Shown: one piece after another, positions 1 through 7,609 of the stretch
Layout: every line of letters starts with the position of its first letter
Position numbering within the stretch: position 1 is the stretch's first letter
Source: UBA1081 sp964613045
GTDB lineage: Bacteria > Bacillota > Clostridia > Oscillospirales > Acutalibacteraceae
Assembly: GCA_964613045.1 (NCBI GenBank)
Contig: CAZTFS010000018.1
Span: forward strand, 1-26,567
DNA length: 26,567 nt
Direction: 5' to 3'
Made by a program: the position numbers and the translations under genes
The notes under the pieces: model-generated
Told to the model about the DNA's origin: nothing
The model's database searches: none
Seen by the model: only the letters and a program-made list of their open reading frames with translations

Positions 1-2
1 AG

Positions 3-164
3 CTCCACATTCATTTAGCTTTCAATACAGTGAGCTACCTTGACGGTTCCAGATTCTACGGTACAAAGGCTGAGCACAGGGGACTGATGAATATCATCAA
101 ATTCGCTTGCAGTCATTACGGATGCATTGCATATTACGTAAAAAATGCGAATGACACGGATTGA
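3..164 (+). CDS. Relaxase/mobilisation nuclease, C-terminal fragment (5' end outside window)
   Basis: The reading frame enters from the left edge and stops with TGA at 162-164, giving 53 residues. It contains HIHLAFNTVSYLDGSRF, which matches the HxHxxxN...DG motif III of MobA/VirD2-type relaxases; this motif supplies the metal-binding histidines that support nicking at oriT. Only about 40 residues follow the motif, so the protein ends much earlier than a typical relaxase. Either it is truncated or it is a short relaxase domain. No start codon or upstream motif (catalytic Tyr) is visible because the gene is cut by the window edge. The family call rests on one motif. Confidence 0.6.
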   Translation, partial: LHIHLAFNTVSYLDGSRFYGTKAEHRGLMNIIKFACSHYGCIAYYVKNANDTD

Positions 165-201
165 TTCCGGTATGTCCTCGGGATTAATCGGTGTAAATCT
201 T

Positions 202-642
202 TTACATTCGATTTTTTGCCCATCCTTTAATAGAATTTTCTAATGTAAAATAACCGTATGCATAGAGATTGTAATCATTACCACAAATGTGAACATAGTT
301 TTTATGCATGAGTTCAATAACTAATTTGTTAGAAGAATTATATTTTGTTAGCTCCCATGCTGCAACTACAAGGCTGTCATTTATCTGGCTTATTCTTTTT
401 GCTTTAAATTTTCTATCTTTTTTAACAGCACAGATTATAGCTTCGATTTTGTCTTTATCAATGGGTGGTATGGAAGCGCCTATTTCGGTCGGCCTTGCTC
501 CAAAGAATTCTGATGATTCGACTATCAGTTCAATAGCTCTTTCCAAAGCATTTTTATCAGATGTTTTACTTATTATATTTGCGATCCATGATGCTGAAGT
601 AGTTTTGAACAATATTATTGCTTTTTCTAAATATGTTTTCAT
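202..642 (-). CDS. Hypothetical protein, 146 aa
   Basis: I do not recognise this family. The start is an ATG at 642 with AAGGAG about 8 nt upstream, and a good promoter lies further upstream (669-697). The protein is soluble-looking and largely helical in the N-terminal half. The C-terminal half is aromatic, with a NYVHICGNDYNLYAYGYF stretch that looks like beta strands. There is no signal peptide or membrane segment. It sits between the relaxase fragment and a 60-aa HTH protein. It reads like accessory cargo at the edge of a mobile element, but no function can be given. Confidence 0.7.
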   Translation of the reverse strand: MKTYLEKAIILFKTTSASWIANIISKTSDKNALERAIELIVESSEFFGARPTEIGASIPPIDKDKIEAIICAVKKDRKFKAKRISQINDSLVVAAWELTKYNSSNKLVIELMHKNYVHICGNDYNLYAYGYFTLENSIKGWAKNRM

Positions 643-668
643 AAAAATACTCCTTCTTTGGTGATATA

Positions 669-697
669 ATTATACTATAATGATTCTCATGTTCCAA
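669..697 (-). promoter_or_regulatory. Sigma-70-type promoter for the 146-aa gene
   Basis: Reading the minus strand: TTGGAA (692-697), 17 nt, then TATAAT (669-674). The -10 lies 27 nt upstream of the ATG at 642, leaving room for the AAGGAG ribosome site. The AATGGGACATT sequence just upstream of the -35 could be a regulator site, but nothing proves it. Confidence 0.6.
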
Positions 698-813
698 AAA
701 TGGGACATTAATAACCACAGAAGAAAATCAAGGAATAAGTTATAACTGAATTATTTGAAACAGCAATAGATAACGAATTCTATTGGCGCAATCCTATGTA
801 ATATTTTTTTATA

Positions 814-846
814 ATAGAAGCAATACCTTTGCGGTATTGCTTCTAT
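814..846 (-). terminator. 14-bp hairpin downstream of the HTH gene
   Basis: Perfect 14-bp stem (814-827 with 833-846) around a TTTGC loop, starting 6 nt past the stop of the 60-aa HTH gene. On the minus strand it is followed by A-rich rather than T-rich sequence, so it is not a classic intrinsic terminator. It may act as a transcript 3'-end stabiliser or a weak terminator. Confidence 0.45.
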
Positions 847-852
847 GCTTTG

Positions 853-1035
853 TCAGATGCTTGTATTTTCGGTTACAAAGTTGATGACGGATTGTTTAGG
901 GATGCGCCACACACGCCCGTTTCTGTAGGCTCTGAGCTTACCTGAATTTAAATTTGCGTATATCGCGTTATACCCAATGCGAAGTATCTCGCATGCCTCA
1001 TCAACCGTTAATATGTCAGGGTAATCATCAAACAT
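853..1035 (-). CDS. Excisionase-like helix-turn-helix protein, 60 aa
   Basis: A compact winged-HTH protein of the excisionase/MerR-like class (HTH_17). The pattern LTVDEACEILRIGYNAIYANL followed by a basic wing (KLRAYRNGRVWRIP) and a C-terminal helix is typical of Xis-type DNA-binding proteins, which bend DNA at attachment sites or act as small regulators. The 60-aa length is normal for the family. The ATG at 1035 has AAAGGAG upstream. No integrase is visible in the window, so a role in excision of a nearby element is inferred only from family and from the relaxase fragment next door. Confidence 0.8.
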   Translation of the reverse strand: MFDDYPDILTVDEACEILRIGYNAIYANLNSGKLRAYRNGRVWRIPKQSVINFVTENTSI

Positions 1036-1115
1036 TTAGTATCGCTCCTTTGCAGATTGTTGTTTACTACTATGTTTGATAGTTACTCTGTTTTTCTTAT
1101 CATATCAATAAATAA

Positions 1116-2948
1116 CTAATTTTGGTTTTGTATGAATATTTGATTGCTATTGTATTCACCTAGATCAACGGGTTGCAAAGGATAGTTTACATTGGTTCTG
1201 TAAATATGTCGTGTTGTATGCTCTTTAGAACGGTAGCCCCCGCATATATGATCTTTGTAATAATAAATCCAATTTCCAAAAATTCTATATTGAGAGCGTT
1301 CTTTTGTCCATTTTGTCTTTAGTATCCCTTCATTTCGGTATGAATAACAATCTGTTACAATTTTTTCAAAAGTTTGTTTTCTGAAATCAAACGCAAAAAT
1401 AGAAAATAAATCTTCATTTTTACAGTAAATGTCACTGTCATAATAACACAATAGGTAATTTTCTGTTATTTTTGTATGGGGACATGAATATTCGGTTATT
1501 TTCATTAATTCGTATTCCTTTTCATTTTTTATTATTTTACATAACTCATATCCCTGATAATCGTCGGAATTTCGGATTGCATAAACATCATTGTATGCTG
1601 TAAATAATTTATCAACCGAAATTGATATTATTCTTTTTAATATTTTATTTTTTATGTCATAGGCACAAATGCAGTTTTTTATACTGCCCCCGTCATCGGC
1701 ACAAATTTTTTCACCACAGGAACTATAAAAATAGATTATGTCATTTAATATCGTAGCCGTAGATACTGTGCCACCTATGCTTTTTTCAGAAGAATCAGTT
1801 ATTAATTGCAATTCCTTCTTTTCAATATCAAATAAATAGAGATTATCATAAGAACACATAACAATTTTATTATTATATAATTGCATAGAACGGATAGTAT
1901 CATCCAATTCAATGTTATCAAAAATTGTGCAAGAATCACTTTCTAAATCAATTTTGTGCAAGACATTGTTATACAGATAAAACAAGATATTATTTTCATA
2001 ATCAGTTACATATAATTGATCTGTTCCTGGTGAAATAAATAAGTTTGATTTGTGTGCTAATGCAGCTGCGGAATCTTTTGGTATGGAAGTGATAGTTTTA
2101 TAACTTTTTGTTGATTTATTATAACTGATTATATCTTGGAGTTCGCTACGAAAAATTTTAAAAATTCCTTTTCCAACAAAAAAATAGTCTTTTGTTTCAA
2201 AACATACATTTGAATCACAAGCTTTTAAATCTTCTATAACTTTCAAAGGAATACCTTCATAGTGTTCTGTTGCAGTGTTTTTTTCTGTCATGTCATTAGC
2301 ATCATCTTCTGGTTCATTTGAATCTAATTCATCAATTGCTTCAAAATTAATCGAAGAATATTTTTCAGATAATCCTTTTAATCCGACAATTTTTATTGTC
2401 AACTCTACATGACTTTTAATTTTTTCACAAGTTTTTTTGTTAAGGTTAAATAAATTAAGTAAATCTGTTTGTAAAACAGTTTCATCGTAATAATCACTAT
2501 CTTGTAAAGATAAGTATTCGAGAATTGTTTGATACATAGCTTTTTGTGTTGTTAGATTTTCTATATTTTCAATTATGTCCAAACATATAGCTGCAGGATA
2601 ATCTTTTATATTTAAATACTTCTGTATTGATCGTATATATTCTTGTTGGTAATGTGTTGGAACTGTATCATTTGCGAGTAGATATAAAATACCTATTAAA
2701 ACAATCTTTTCTTCTTTTTCTAAATATTCAATGTCAAATGTTGGTGTGATACTATAAAAAGCTAACTTTTCCTTATTTGAAATATGGTCACACAAGGAAT
2801 CTATATTATTCCCATGACTCTGGATTTTGTCGTTTAATGTTTGTATTTCTTCTCCTACAAAGTTTAACGCTGCTTCTTGTTTGTGAAGTAAGTCATTAAA
2901 AGCAAGCATTGTATCACTTGCACCACGTTTATAACTTCTTGTTGCCAT
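1116..2948 (-). CDS. Coiled-coil / helical (TerB-like?) / beta-propeller-like protein, 610 aa
   Basis: Third gene of a minus-strand operon; its ATG is 2 nt past the stop of the 409-aa gene and its AAAGGAG lies inside that gene's last codons. Visible layout: a coiled coil (about residues 20-65); an all-helical segment (about 75-200, starting EKEEKIVLIGILYLLAND) that resembles a TerB-like fold by eye; an acidic linker (about 207-225); and about 380 residues of repeated strand pairs with NNKIV/YLFD/IIYFYS blades, resembling a DUF5050-type beta-propeller. There is no signal peptide or membrane helix, so it is cytoplasmic. The function is unknown; a sensor or scaffold role in a defence-like operon is inference. 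The TerB assignment is tentative. Confidence 0.75.
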   Translation of the reverse strand: MATRSYKRGASDTMLAFNDLLHKQEAALNFVGEEIQTLNDKIQSHGNNIDSLCDHISNKEKLAFYSITPTFDIEYLEKEEKIVLIGILYLLANDTVPTHYQQEYIRSIQKYLNIKDYPAAICLDIIENIENLTTQKAMYQTILEYLSLQDSDYYDETVLQTDLLNLFNLNKKTCEKIKSHVELTIKIVGLKGLSEKYSSINFEAIDELDSNEPEDDANDMTEKNTATEHYEGIPLKVIEDLKACDSNVCFETKDYFFVGKGIFKIFRSELQDIISYNKSTKSYKTITSIPKDSAAALAHKSNLFISPGTDQLYVTDYENNILFYLYNNVLHKIDLESDSCTIFDNIELDDTIRSMQLYNNKIVMCSYDNLYLFDIEKKELQLITDSSEKSIGGTVSTATILNDIIYFYSSCGEKICADDGGSIKNCICAYDIKNKILKRIISISVDKLFTAYNDVYAIRNSDDYQGYELCKIIKNEKEYELMKITEYSCPHTKITENYLLCYYDSDIYCKNEDLFSIFAFDFRKQTFEKIVTDCYSYRNEGILKTKWTKERSQYRIFGNWIYYYKDHICGGYRSKEHTTRHIYRTNVNYPLQPVDLGEYNSNQIFIQNQN

Positions 2949-2950
2949 TG

Positions 2951-4180
2951 TTAAAAATCTCCTTTCATAAAATCGTACTCATTTCCGGTAATACGATTAT
3001 ACAATTCATTTTTTATAAATTCTTCTTTTACTTTTTCAATAAAACAGATATCACTGATTAACCTATATAATGTGACAGCAAGCCCTCCTAAATCTAAAAC
3101 TTCAATATTGTTACTGATTGCGGTTGCAATAATATTGCTTGTTGTGGCAATGAGATTTGAATAGAGTAAGATTTTTCTTGTTTTTACACCAAACTCATTT
3201 CTGGATATACCTGTTGTTTCATCATAGAAAAAACTGTGCACAATAGCGATTATAGTATTTATTATTGTTGCATATGATGCCTGTTTGACAACAGCTAAAA
3301 TATTTGCCATGTCAAAGCCGTATTTTGCTAAATCGCCGGCAAATTGAGGAGAAATTGCAGATATAAATGGAAGTGGTAAACTTTTCTTTGAATTTACATC
3401 TGATTTTAAATGTATAATTTCTTTTGCTACAGATGTACCAATTATTATTTTTCCGTCATGTCCCTGATGTAATAGCTTGTCTAATGTATAATCGAATACC
3501 CTTATGGTACTTGCATCGTTGCCGAGGATATCTCCTTTTTTTGGAAAAGAAGAATATATGTGGACAGATAACATGTCCCAATTTGTTAGGGTGCTTGTTG
3601 CAATATTTGCTGTGCCAAATAACAAACCAAGTACAGGATCGTGTCCAGGTGTTGCACCTCTGTGTCCCAAAAAACCAAAACCACTTAATAATCCACGTTT
3701 TTTTGGATCAATATTTGCGTCAAATGGGACTGGATTTATTAAAATCTCTTCTAAAGACGGATTGTAATATTTATGTTTTCTATAATTGTTATATATGTTG
3801 AGTTCTTTAGGATTTAAATTTTCTTTGTTCTTTATTTTTTCTATAAAGTCATTTTCTAATTGTTTTGCATCCTTTGCTGCTTCATCATGAGATAATCGAC
3901 TTCCAACAGATGTTAATTTTGGTTGAAGTATTTGTCGTGTAATTTGAAGTGCTGTTGCAAGAAATAAAAATTTAATATCCATGCTCTCTAGTTTCGTTAA
4001 ATCTTTAAATTGCTTATCAATATCTGAAAGAATAATTGATGGTGCAGATGTTATTTTGCCAACTCTATTATATTCATCTGATATTAGATCAACGTGATTT
4101 TTAATTCTATTTAAATCATTTGATATTTCTGCAGTTAAAGCATGATTTGACTCTTTTATTAATTTTAATTCTTTATTCAT
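2951..4180 (-). CDS. Conserved-looking protein of unknown function, 409 aa, with GHRGATPGHDP motif
   Basis: Second gene of the WYL operon; its ATG overlaps the end of the regulator gene by 8 nt. The N-terminal ~90 residues are helical/coiled. The centre has the Gly/His-rich GFLGHRGATPGHDPVLGLLF, which has the look of a conserved active or binding site. The C-terminal third has hydrophobic stretches (around ANILAVVKQASYATIINTIIA and LLYSNLIATTSNIIATAI) that could be membrane helices or buried helices. I do not recognise a named family. Tight coupling upstream to a WYL regulator and downstream to a propeller protein argues that the three work together. Confidence 0.75.
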   Translation of the reverse strand: MNKELKLIKESNHALTAEISNDLNRIKNHVDLISDEYNRVGKITSAPSIILSDIDKQFKDLTKLESMDIKFLFLATALQITRQILQPKLTSVGSRLSHDEAAKDAKQLENDFIEKIKNKENLNPKELNIYNNYRKHKYYNPSLEEILINPVPFDANIDPKKRGLLSGFGFLGHRGATPGHDPVLGLLFGTANIATSTLTNWDMLSVHIYSSFPKKGDILGNDASTIRVFDYTLDKLLHQGHDGKIIIGTSVAKEIIHLKSDVNSKKSLPLPFISAISPQFAGDLAKYGFDMANILAVVKQASYATIINTIIAIVHSFFYDETTGISRNEFGVKTRKILLYSNLIATTSNIIATAISNNIEVLDLGGLAVTLYRLISDICFIEKVKEEFIKNELYNRITGNEYDFMKGDF

Positions 4181-5126
4181 ATTTTCTCACCGATTTTATA
4201 CTGTCTCCCTGACTTCTCAGCCACATTTCAATACCATTACCGAATGTTTCAGCTTCGATAGTATATATTCCGTTTTCTTCGTTGATTATTTTTGCCGTGG
4301 GTAATCTGTCCAAAACTGATTCTATTGACAGACCACTGTACTTGAATTTCGTTTTTTGAAGCTTACCGCCATACATAAACTGAATTCGTTTGCGAAACTC
4401 ACCTTCAGAAAACTTATTTGCATATGGTATATAGAATTTTTCATCAGTTATCTTCAGGTCTTTAATGCGGTCTATTCTGTATATTGTTGGAAACAGGTCG
4501 TCCGGGTTATCGAAATGTTCAGCTTTATCTATATCATCAATAAACGCTGTAAGATAAAAGTAAAATTCTGAAACCATAATACCAACAGGTTTGAGTTTTC
4601 GCTTTACGGTGGCTTTGTCTTTTAGCCTTTCATAGCTTATTTCTATGTATCTGCCTTCTCTGATTGCTTCACCTAAGTCCCACAGCAGATTGACAAACTT
4701 TTTGCCGTGTTTCGGTTCAATATAGTGAAACTTTTCATTTTCAATAAGCTTCTGAACGATTTTTTTGTTTTCTCTTGGTACACATCGGTCAAGCAGTTTA
4801 TCAATAATCGGCATCATTTCAGATTTTACAAGACTTCTGCTTTCCAGAAGAATCTTGCATACTGCTAAAATCTCACTGTTTGTAAGTAAAGATTCATCTG
4901 TGTCAACAATACGGTAGCCTTTTTTAACTCGGTCAAAGATAATTATCTTACCATGTCCGATACCTAAGGTATTATCAAAGAAAAATGCTCTTATATCGTC
5001 AATATCTCTCTGAATTGTTCGCTCGTTTACGCCGAATTCAGTTGCTGCTGATGTTTTGTTTACAATTTCACCTGAATTTAGCATTGTGTAAAGTGACAGT
5101 ATTCGGTCATATTTTGATTTCTTCAA
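4173..5126 (-). CDS. WYL-domain transcriptional regulator, 317 aa
   Basis: A DeoR-like HTH at residues ~6-60 (EFGVNERTIQRDIDDIRAFF) is followed by a WYL domain (about 150-235, with EISYERL and FYFYLTAFIDD) and a C-terminal WCX-like extension ending in a winged region (EMWLRSQGDSIKSV). WYL regulators are common controllers of defence operons (BrxR/CapW type) and are usually autorepressors released by a ligand. The start is a TTG at 5126 with GGGGG 8 nt upstream. The gene is first in the operon and overlaps the next gene by 8 nt. A 9-bp palindrome (5163-5185) lies over its promoter and is the likely operator. Confidence 0.9.
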   Translation of the reverse strand: MKKSKYDRILSLYTMLNSGEIVNKTSAATEFGVNERTIQRDIDDIRAFFFDNTLGIGHGKIIIFDRVKKGYRIVDTDESLLTNSEILAVCKILLESRSLVKSEMMPIIDKLLDRCVPRENKKIVQKLIENEKFHYIEPKHGKKFVNLLWDLGEAIREGRYIEISYERLKDKATVKRKLKPVGIMVSEFYFYLTAFIDDIDKAEHFDNPDDLFPTIYRIDRIKDLKITDEKFYIPYANKFSEGEFRKRIQFMYGGKLQKTKFKYSGLSIESVLDRLPTAKIINEENGIYTIEAETFGNGIEMWLRSQGDSIKSVRKYE

Positions 5127-5162
5127 TGAAATACCCCCTTTTTACATTAATTATAGAATATC

Positions 5163-5185
5163 ACAATGACACATACTGTCATTGT
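5163..5185. promoter_or_regulatory. Palindromic operator upstream of the WYL operon
   Basis: ACAATGACA-catac-TGTCATTGT: perfect 9-bp arms with a 5-bp spacer, 37 nt before the TTG start. A minus-strand TATAAT (5150-5155) lies just downstream, so a bound dimer would cover the promoter. A further half-site CAATGACA recurs at 5200-5207 with a loose partner. Binding by the adjacent WYL protein is inferred. Confidence 0.6.
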
Positions 5186-5259
5186 AAACAAATTTTTTCT
5201 CAATGACAATCTTTGTCTTCATTTGTGAGTATAATGAAGTCGTTCGTGGGGGATAGTAC

Positions 5260-5420
5260 AAAAAATGCGTCCCCGTAGGAACGCACGAAAAAGTGTATTC
5301 CTTCTCTGAGCATAATGCTCTGCTGCTATACAATCTCTGCCCAAGGGTATGAGAATAAAGAGGAAACACCTTTTACCAAAGTATTATTCCCCATGAGCAT
5401 CAATATTGTGATTGTATAGC
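5260..5420 (-). ncRNA. Candidate structured ncRNA, copy 1 (~161 nt)
   Basis: A perfect promoter (TTGACA-17-TATAAT) places the start near 5420, and a GC-rich hairpin followed by T6 ends the transcript near 5260. Hand folding gives P1, GCUAUACAAUC (5410-5420) with GAUUGUAUAGC (5325-5335), 11 bp. P2 pairs GCUCAUGGG (5390-5398) with CCCUUGGGC (5339-5347). A pseudoknot pairs GGUGUUUCCU (5361-5370, inside the P1 loop) with AGGAAUACACU (5292-5302, beyond P1). A small hairpin, GAGCAUUAUGCUC, lies at 5308-5320. The second copy keeps these pairings despite sequence changes. I do not recognise a named RNA family; 6S RNA and raiA-type RNAs are the comparisons to rule out. No convincing protein is encoded. 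Confidence 0.7.
5266..5285 (-). terminator. Intrinsic terminator of ncRNA copy 1
   Basis: Minus strand TGCGTTCC-TAC-GGGGACGCA hairpin (one G-U pair) followed directly by T6 (5260-5265). Identical in copy 2. Confidence 0.85.
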
Positions 5421-5426
5421 ACATTT

Positions 5427-5455
5427 ATTATAAGTCTTTTTGTTTTTAATGTCAA
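5427..5455 (-). promoter_or_regulatory. Perfect sigma-70 promoter of ncRNA copy 1
   Basis: Minus strand TTGACA (5450-5455), 17-nt spacer, TATAAT (5427-5432). A full consensus match is rare and points to strong expression. The predicted +1 coincides with the first base of the P1 stem. Confidence 0.85.
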
Positions 5456-5516
5456 TTATTTGAAGAAATAAATCGAAAAAGTATGAATATAGAACCATAT
5501 ATTATCCCTATGAATA

Positions 5517-5552
5517 CCCGAAGCTTTGAGTAGCTTCGGGATATTTGTTTTT
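5517..5552 (+). promoter_or_regulatory. Terminator-like hairpin in the amidoligase leader (possible attenuator)
   Basis: CCCGAAGCT (5517-5525) pairs perfectly with AGCTTCGGG (5532-5540) and is followed by ATATTTGTTTTT, only 2-3 nt before the GGAGG ribosome site (5555-5559). A plausible promoter (TTGAAG 5460-5465, TATGAA 5482-5487) lies upstream, which would make the hairpin part of the leader RNA, i.e. an attenuator. It could instead merely stop upstream transcription. Confidence 0.5.
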
Positions 5553-5565
5553 ACGGAGGTAATAA

Positions 5566-6672
5566 ATGATGAAAGAAGAAAAAACGTGCAGTGGCTGTGG
5601 TGCTGTACATCCTGCGGAGCAGTTGACTCAGTTCGGTGATTCACTGTTGTGCAGAAGTTGTCTTAACACAGAAACGGTTGTGTGCAGTCATTGCGGTGCG
5701 AGAGTGTGGAATGATGACGATTATGGCGACAGTTCAACACCATTGTGTGAACATTGTTACAATGAGTATTACACCACCTGTTCCCGTTGCGAGCGTGTAA
5801 TCCATCGTGATTATACGTATTATGAAGGCGAGGATGACGACCCGTACTGTTCCGATTGCTACAACCGTTACTCGTCAGCCAGAACTATTCACGATTACTA
5901 CTACAAGCCGATTCCTAAATTCTATGGTGATGACGACCGATATTTCGGTGTGGAGCTTGAGGTTGATGATGCAGGTGAAGATGACGGATGTGCAGAATCG
6001 GTAATTGACATTGCCAATGCATCTGATGAGAATATCTATTGCAAACATGACGGCTCACTTGATAACGGCTTTGAAATTGTCACTCATCCAATGACATTGG
6101 ATTATCATCTTAACAAGATGCCATGGCTCAATGTTGTGACAAAGCTCAGGGAGATGGGATATCTCTCACATCAGGCAAATACCTGTGGTTTGCATGTGCA
6201 TGTCAATCGCAGTTCTCTGGGCAATATTTATTCAGAACAGGAAGCAACTATCGCCCGAATCCTGTATTTCTTTGAGAAGCATTGGGATGAACTTCTGAAA
6301 TTCTCCCGTCGCACAAACCGTCAGCTTGACCGTTGGGCGGCTCGTTACGGATACAAGGACAGACCGAAAGATATCCTCGACCATGTCAAGGCAGGTGCAG
6401 GAAACGGCAGATATTCCTGTATCAATCTTCAGAACAACAACACCATTGAGTTCAGAATGTTCAGGGGTACATTAAAATACAATACGATAATAGCCACATT
6501 ACAGCTCGTGAACAGAGTGTGCGATGTGGCATTTTCCATGTCCGATGATGAAATCAGAGAGATGTCATGGACAACCTTTGTTTCCGGTTGCACCGAGCCT
6601 GAATTGATTCAGTATCTGAAAGAACGCAATATCTACATCAATGAACCTGTAGATACCGAGGAGGACGTGTAA
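5566..6672 (+). CDS. Amidoligase (Amidoligase_2 family) with N-terminal zinc-finger region, 368 aa
   Basis: Six CxxC pairs (residues 8-11, 29-32, 40-43, 61-64, 72-75, 94-97) form about three treble-clef/LIM-like zinc sites. They precede a glutamine-synthetase-like amidoligase domain (about 125-330): GVELE (128-132), HDGSL (161-165), GFEIVTHP (168-175), GLHVHVN (208-214) and IEFRMFRGT (294-302). These are the Mg-ATP and substrate positions of the family, which forms amide (peptide-like) bonds between a carboxylate and an amine. ATG at 5566 (or 5569) follows GGAGG. The next gene, a class II glutamine amidotransferase, starts 1 nt after its stop. That pairing is known from comparative genomics of amidoligases and suggests glutamine-derived ammonia. 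The substrate is unknown. Confidence 0.88.
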   Translation: MMKEEKTCSGCGAVHPAEQLTQFGDSLLCRSCLNTETVVCSHCGARVWNDDDYGDSSTPLCEHCYNEYYTTCSRCERVIHRDYTYYEGEDDDPYCSDCYNRYSSARTIHDYYYKPIPKFYGDDDRYFGVELEVDDAGEDDGCAESVIDIANASDENIYCKHDGSLDNGFEIVTHPMTLDYHLNKMPWLNVVTKLREMGYLSHQANTCGLHVHVNRSSLGNIYSEQEATIARILYFFEKHWDELLKFSRRTNRQLDRWAARYGYKDRPKDILDHVKAGAGNGRYSCINLQNNNTIEFRMFRGTLKYNTIIATLQLVNRVCDVAFSMSDDEIREMSWTTFVSGCTEPELIQYLKERNIYINEPVDTEEDV

Positions 6673-6673
6673 T

Positions 6674-7609
6674 ATGTGTTGTTTGTTCGGAATACTTGAC
6701 TACACAGGACATTTCACAGGAAAGCAGAAGAACAAAATTATTTCGATTCTGTCAAATGCTTGCGAAGACCGTGGCACTGATGCAACCGGTATTTCATACA
6801 ATCACAATGAGCGTATTACCGTTTTTAAGCGTCCTCTTGCCGCACATAAGATGAGATTTGCCATACCGAATGTCCCCTTGATTATGGGACACACCCGAAT
6901 GACAACACAGGGCGATGAAAAGAGGAATTACAACAATCATCCGTTCTACGGCAAAGCCGATAATACGGAGTTCACCCTTGCCCATAACGGAGTATTGCAC
7001 AATGATGATGCACTTCAGAAATCAGAAAAACTGCCCGTGACGAAAATTGAAACGGACAGTTATGTTGCAGTTCAGCTTATTGAGAAAAAGAGGGAACTGA
7101 GCTTGGAAAGTCTGAAGTTCATGGCAGAGAATCTTTTAGGCTCATTCACCATAACGGTTATGGACAAAGATGATAATCTGTACTTTGTCAAAGGTGATAA
7201 TCCCATGTGTATTTATCACTATCCTGAAATCGGAGTATATATCTATGCTTCAACGGAAGACATACTCAAAAAAGCTCTCAAGAAAATGCCGTACAGATTC
7301 GGGAAAGGCTGTAAAGTTGAGATTTCATGCGGTGACATTCTGAAAATCAACCGATACGGCAGAATCACAAAGTCAAAGTTTGATACAGATCTTCTTGACA
7401 CTTACAACTACTATGCATTTCCCTCATACAGAAGATACACTTTCACCTTTGATGCAAAACCAACCACACCAAGAAACAATGAATACATACAACTGCTGAA
7501 AAATCATGCATCATATTACGGTTACACCGAGGACATCGTTGATCTGCTCATTGAAGATGGTTATACGACCGATGAAATTGAAGATATGCTGTATTGCGGT
7601 ATTTTCTGA
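6674..7609 (+). CDS. Class II (Ntn-type) glutamine amidotransferase, 311 aa
   Basis: Begins MCCLFGI: Cys2 sits where the N-terminal nucleophile Cys of GATase II enzymes (MCGIxG) becomes exposed after Met removal. Other family marks are the EDRGTDATGIS segment, GHTRMTTQG (the Arg that holds glutamine), the LAHNGVLHN motif, and TETDSYV-like IETDSYVAVQLI. The enzyme would hydrolyse glutamine to supply ammonia. Only the glutaminase domain and a ~100-residue C-terminal tail are present, with no synthetase or sugar-isomerase domain, so the acceptor must be made by a partner, most likely the amidoligase encoded directly upstream (1-nt gap, GAGGAGG inside its last codons). Confidence 0.9.
   Translation: MCCLFGILDYTGHFTGKQKNKIISILSNACEDRGTDATGISYNHNERITVFKRPLAAHKMRFAIPNVPLIMGHTRMTTQGDEKRNYNNHPFYGKADNTEFTLAHNGVLHNDDALQKSEKLPVTKIETDSYVAVQLIEKKRELSLESLKFMAENLLGSFTITVMDKDDNLYFVKGDNPMCIYHYPEIGVYIYASTEDILKKALKKMPYRFGKGCKVEISCGDILKINRYGRITKSKFDTDLLDTYNYYAFPSYRRYTFTFDAKPTTPRNNEYIQLLKNHASYYGYTEDIVDLLIEDGYTTDEIEDMLYCGIF

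Larger units (their letters stand above)
5258..5583. repeat. Long direct repeat, copy 1 (~326 bp)
   Basis: Nearly the same sequence recurs in the same orientation at 26238-26564. The ends are almost identical; divergence is concentrated in the middle (about 5306-5360), where RNA hairpin sequences change. The repeat carries a minus-strand ncRNA with its promoter, plus the plus-strand leader, hairpin and ribosome site of the amidoligase gene. Confidence 0.9.

Noticed and set aside
3424..3801. Plus-strand ORFs of 125 and 87 aa inside the 409-aa gene
   Set aside because: Opposite-strand shadows of a well-supported, translationally coupled gene; no ribosome site.
5151..5369. 72-aa minus-strand ORF ending in a CVPTGTHF-type peptide, with a similar ORF at 26167-26352
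   Set aside because: The similarity comes from the ncRNA 3' part and terminator, which both ORFs read through. There is no ribosome site, and between-copy changes preserve RNA pairing rather than the peptide.
5260..5420. 6S RNA as the identity of the duplicated ncRNA
   Set aside because: Length is similar, but the hand fold has interleaved pairings (pseudoknot) rather than one long hairpin with a central bubble. Left open for an Rfam search.
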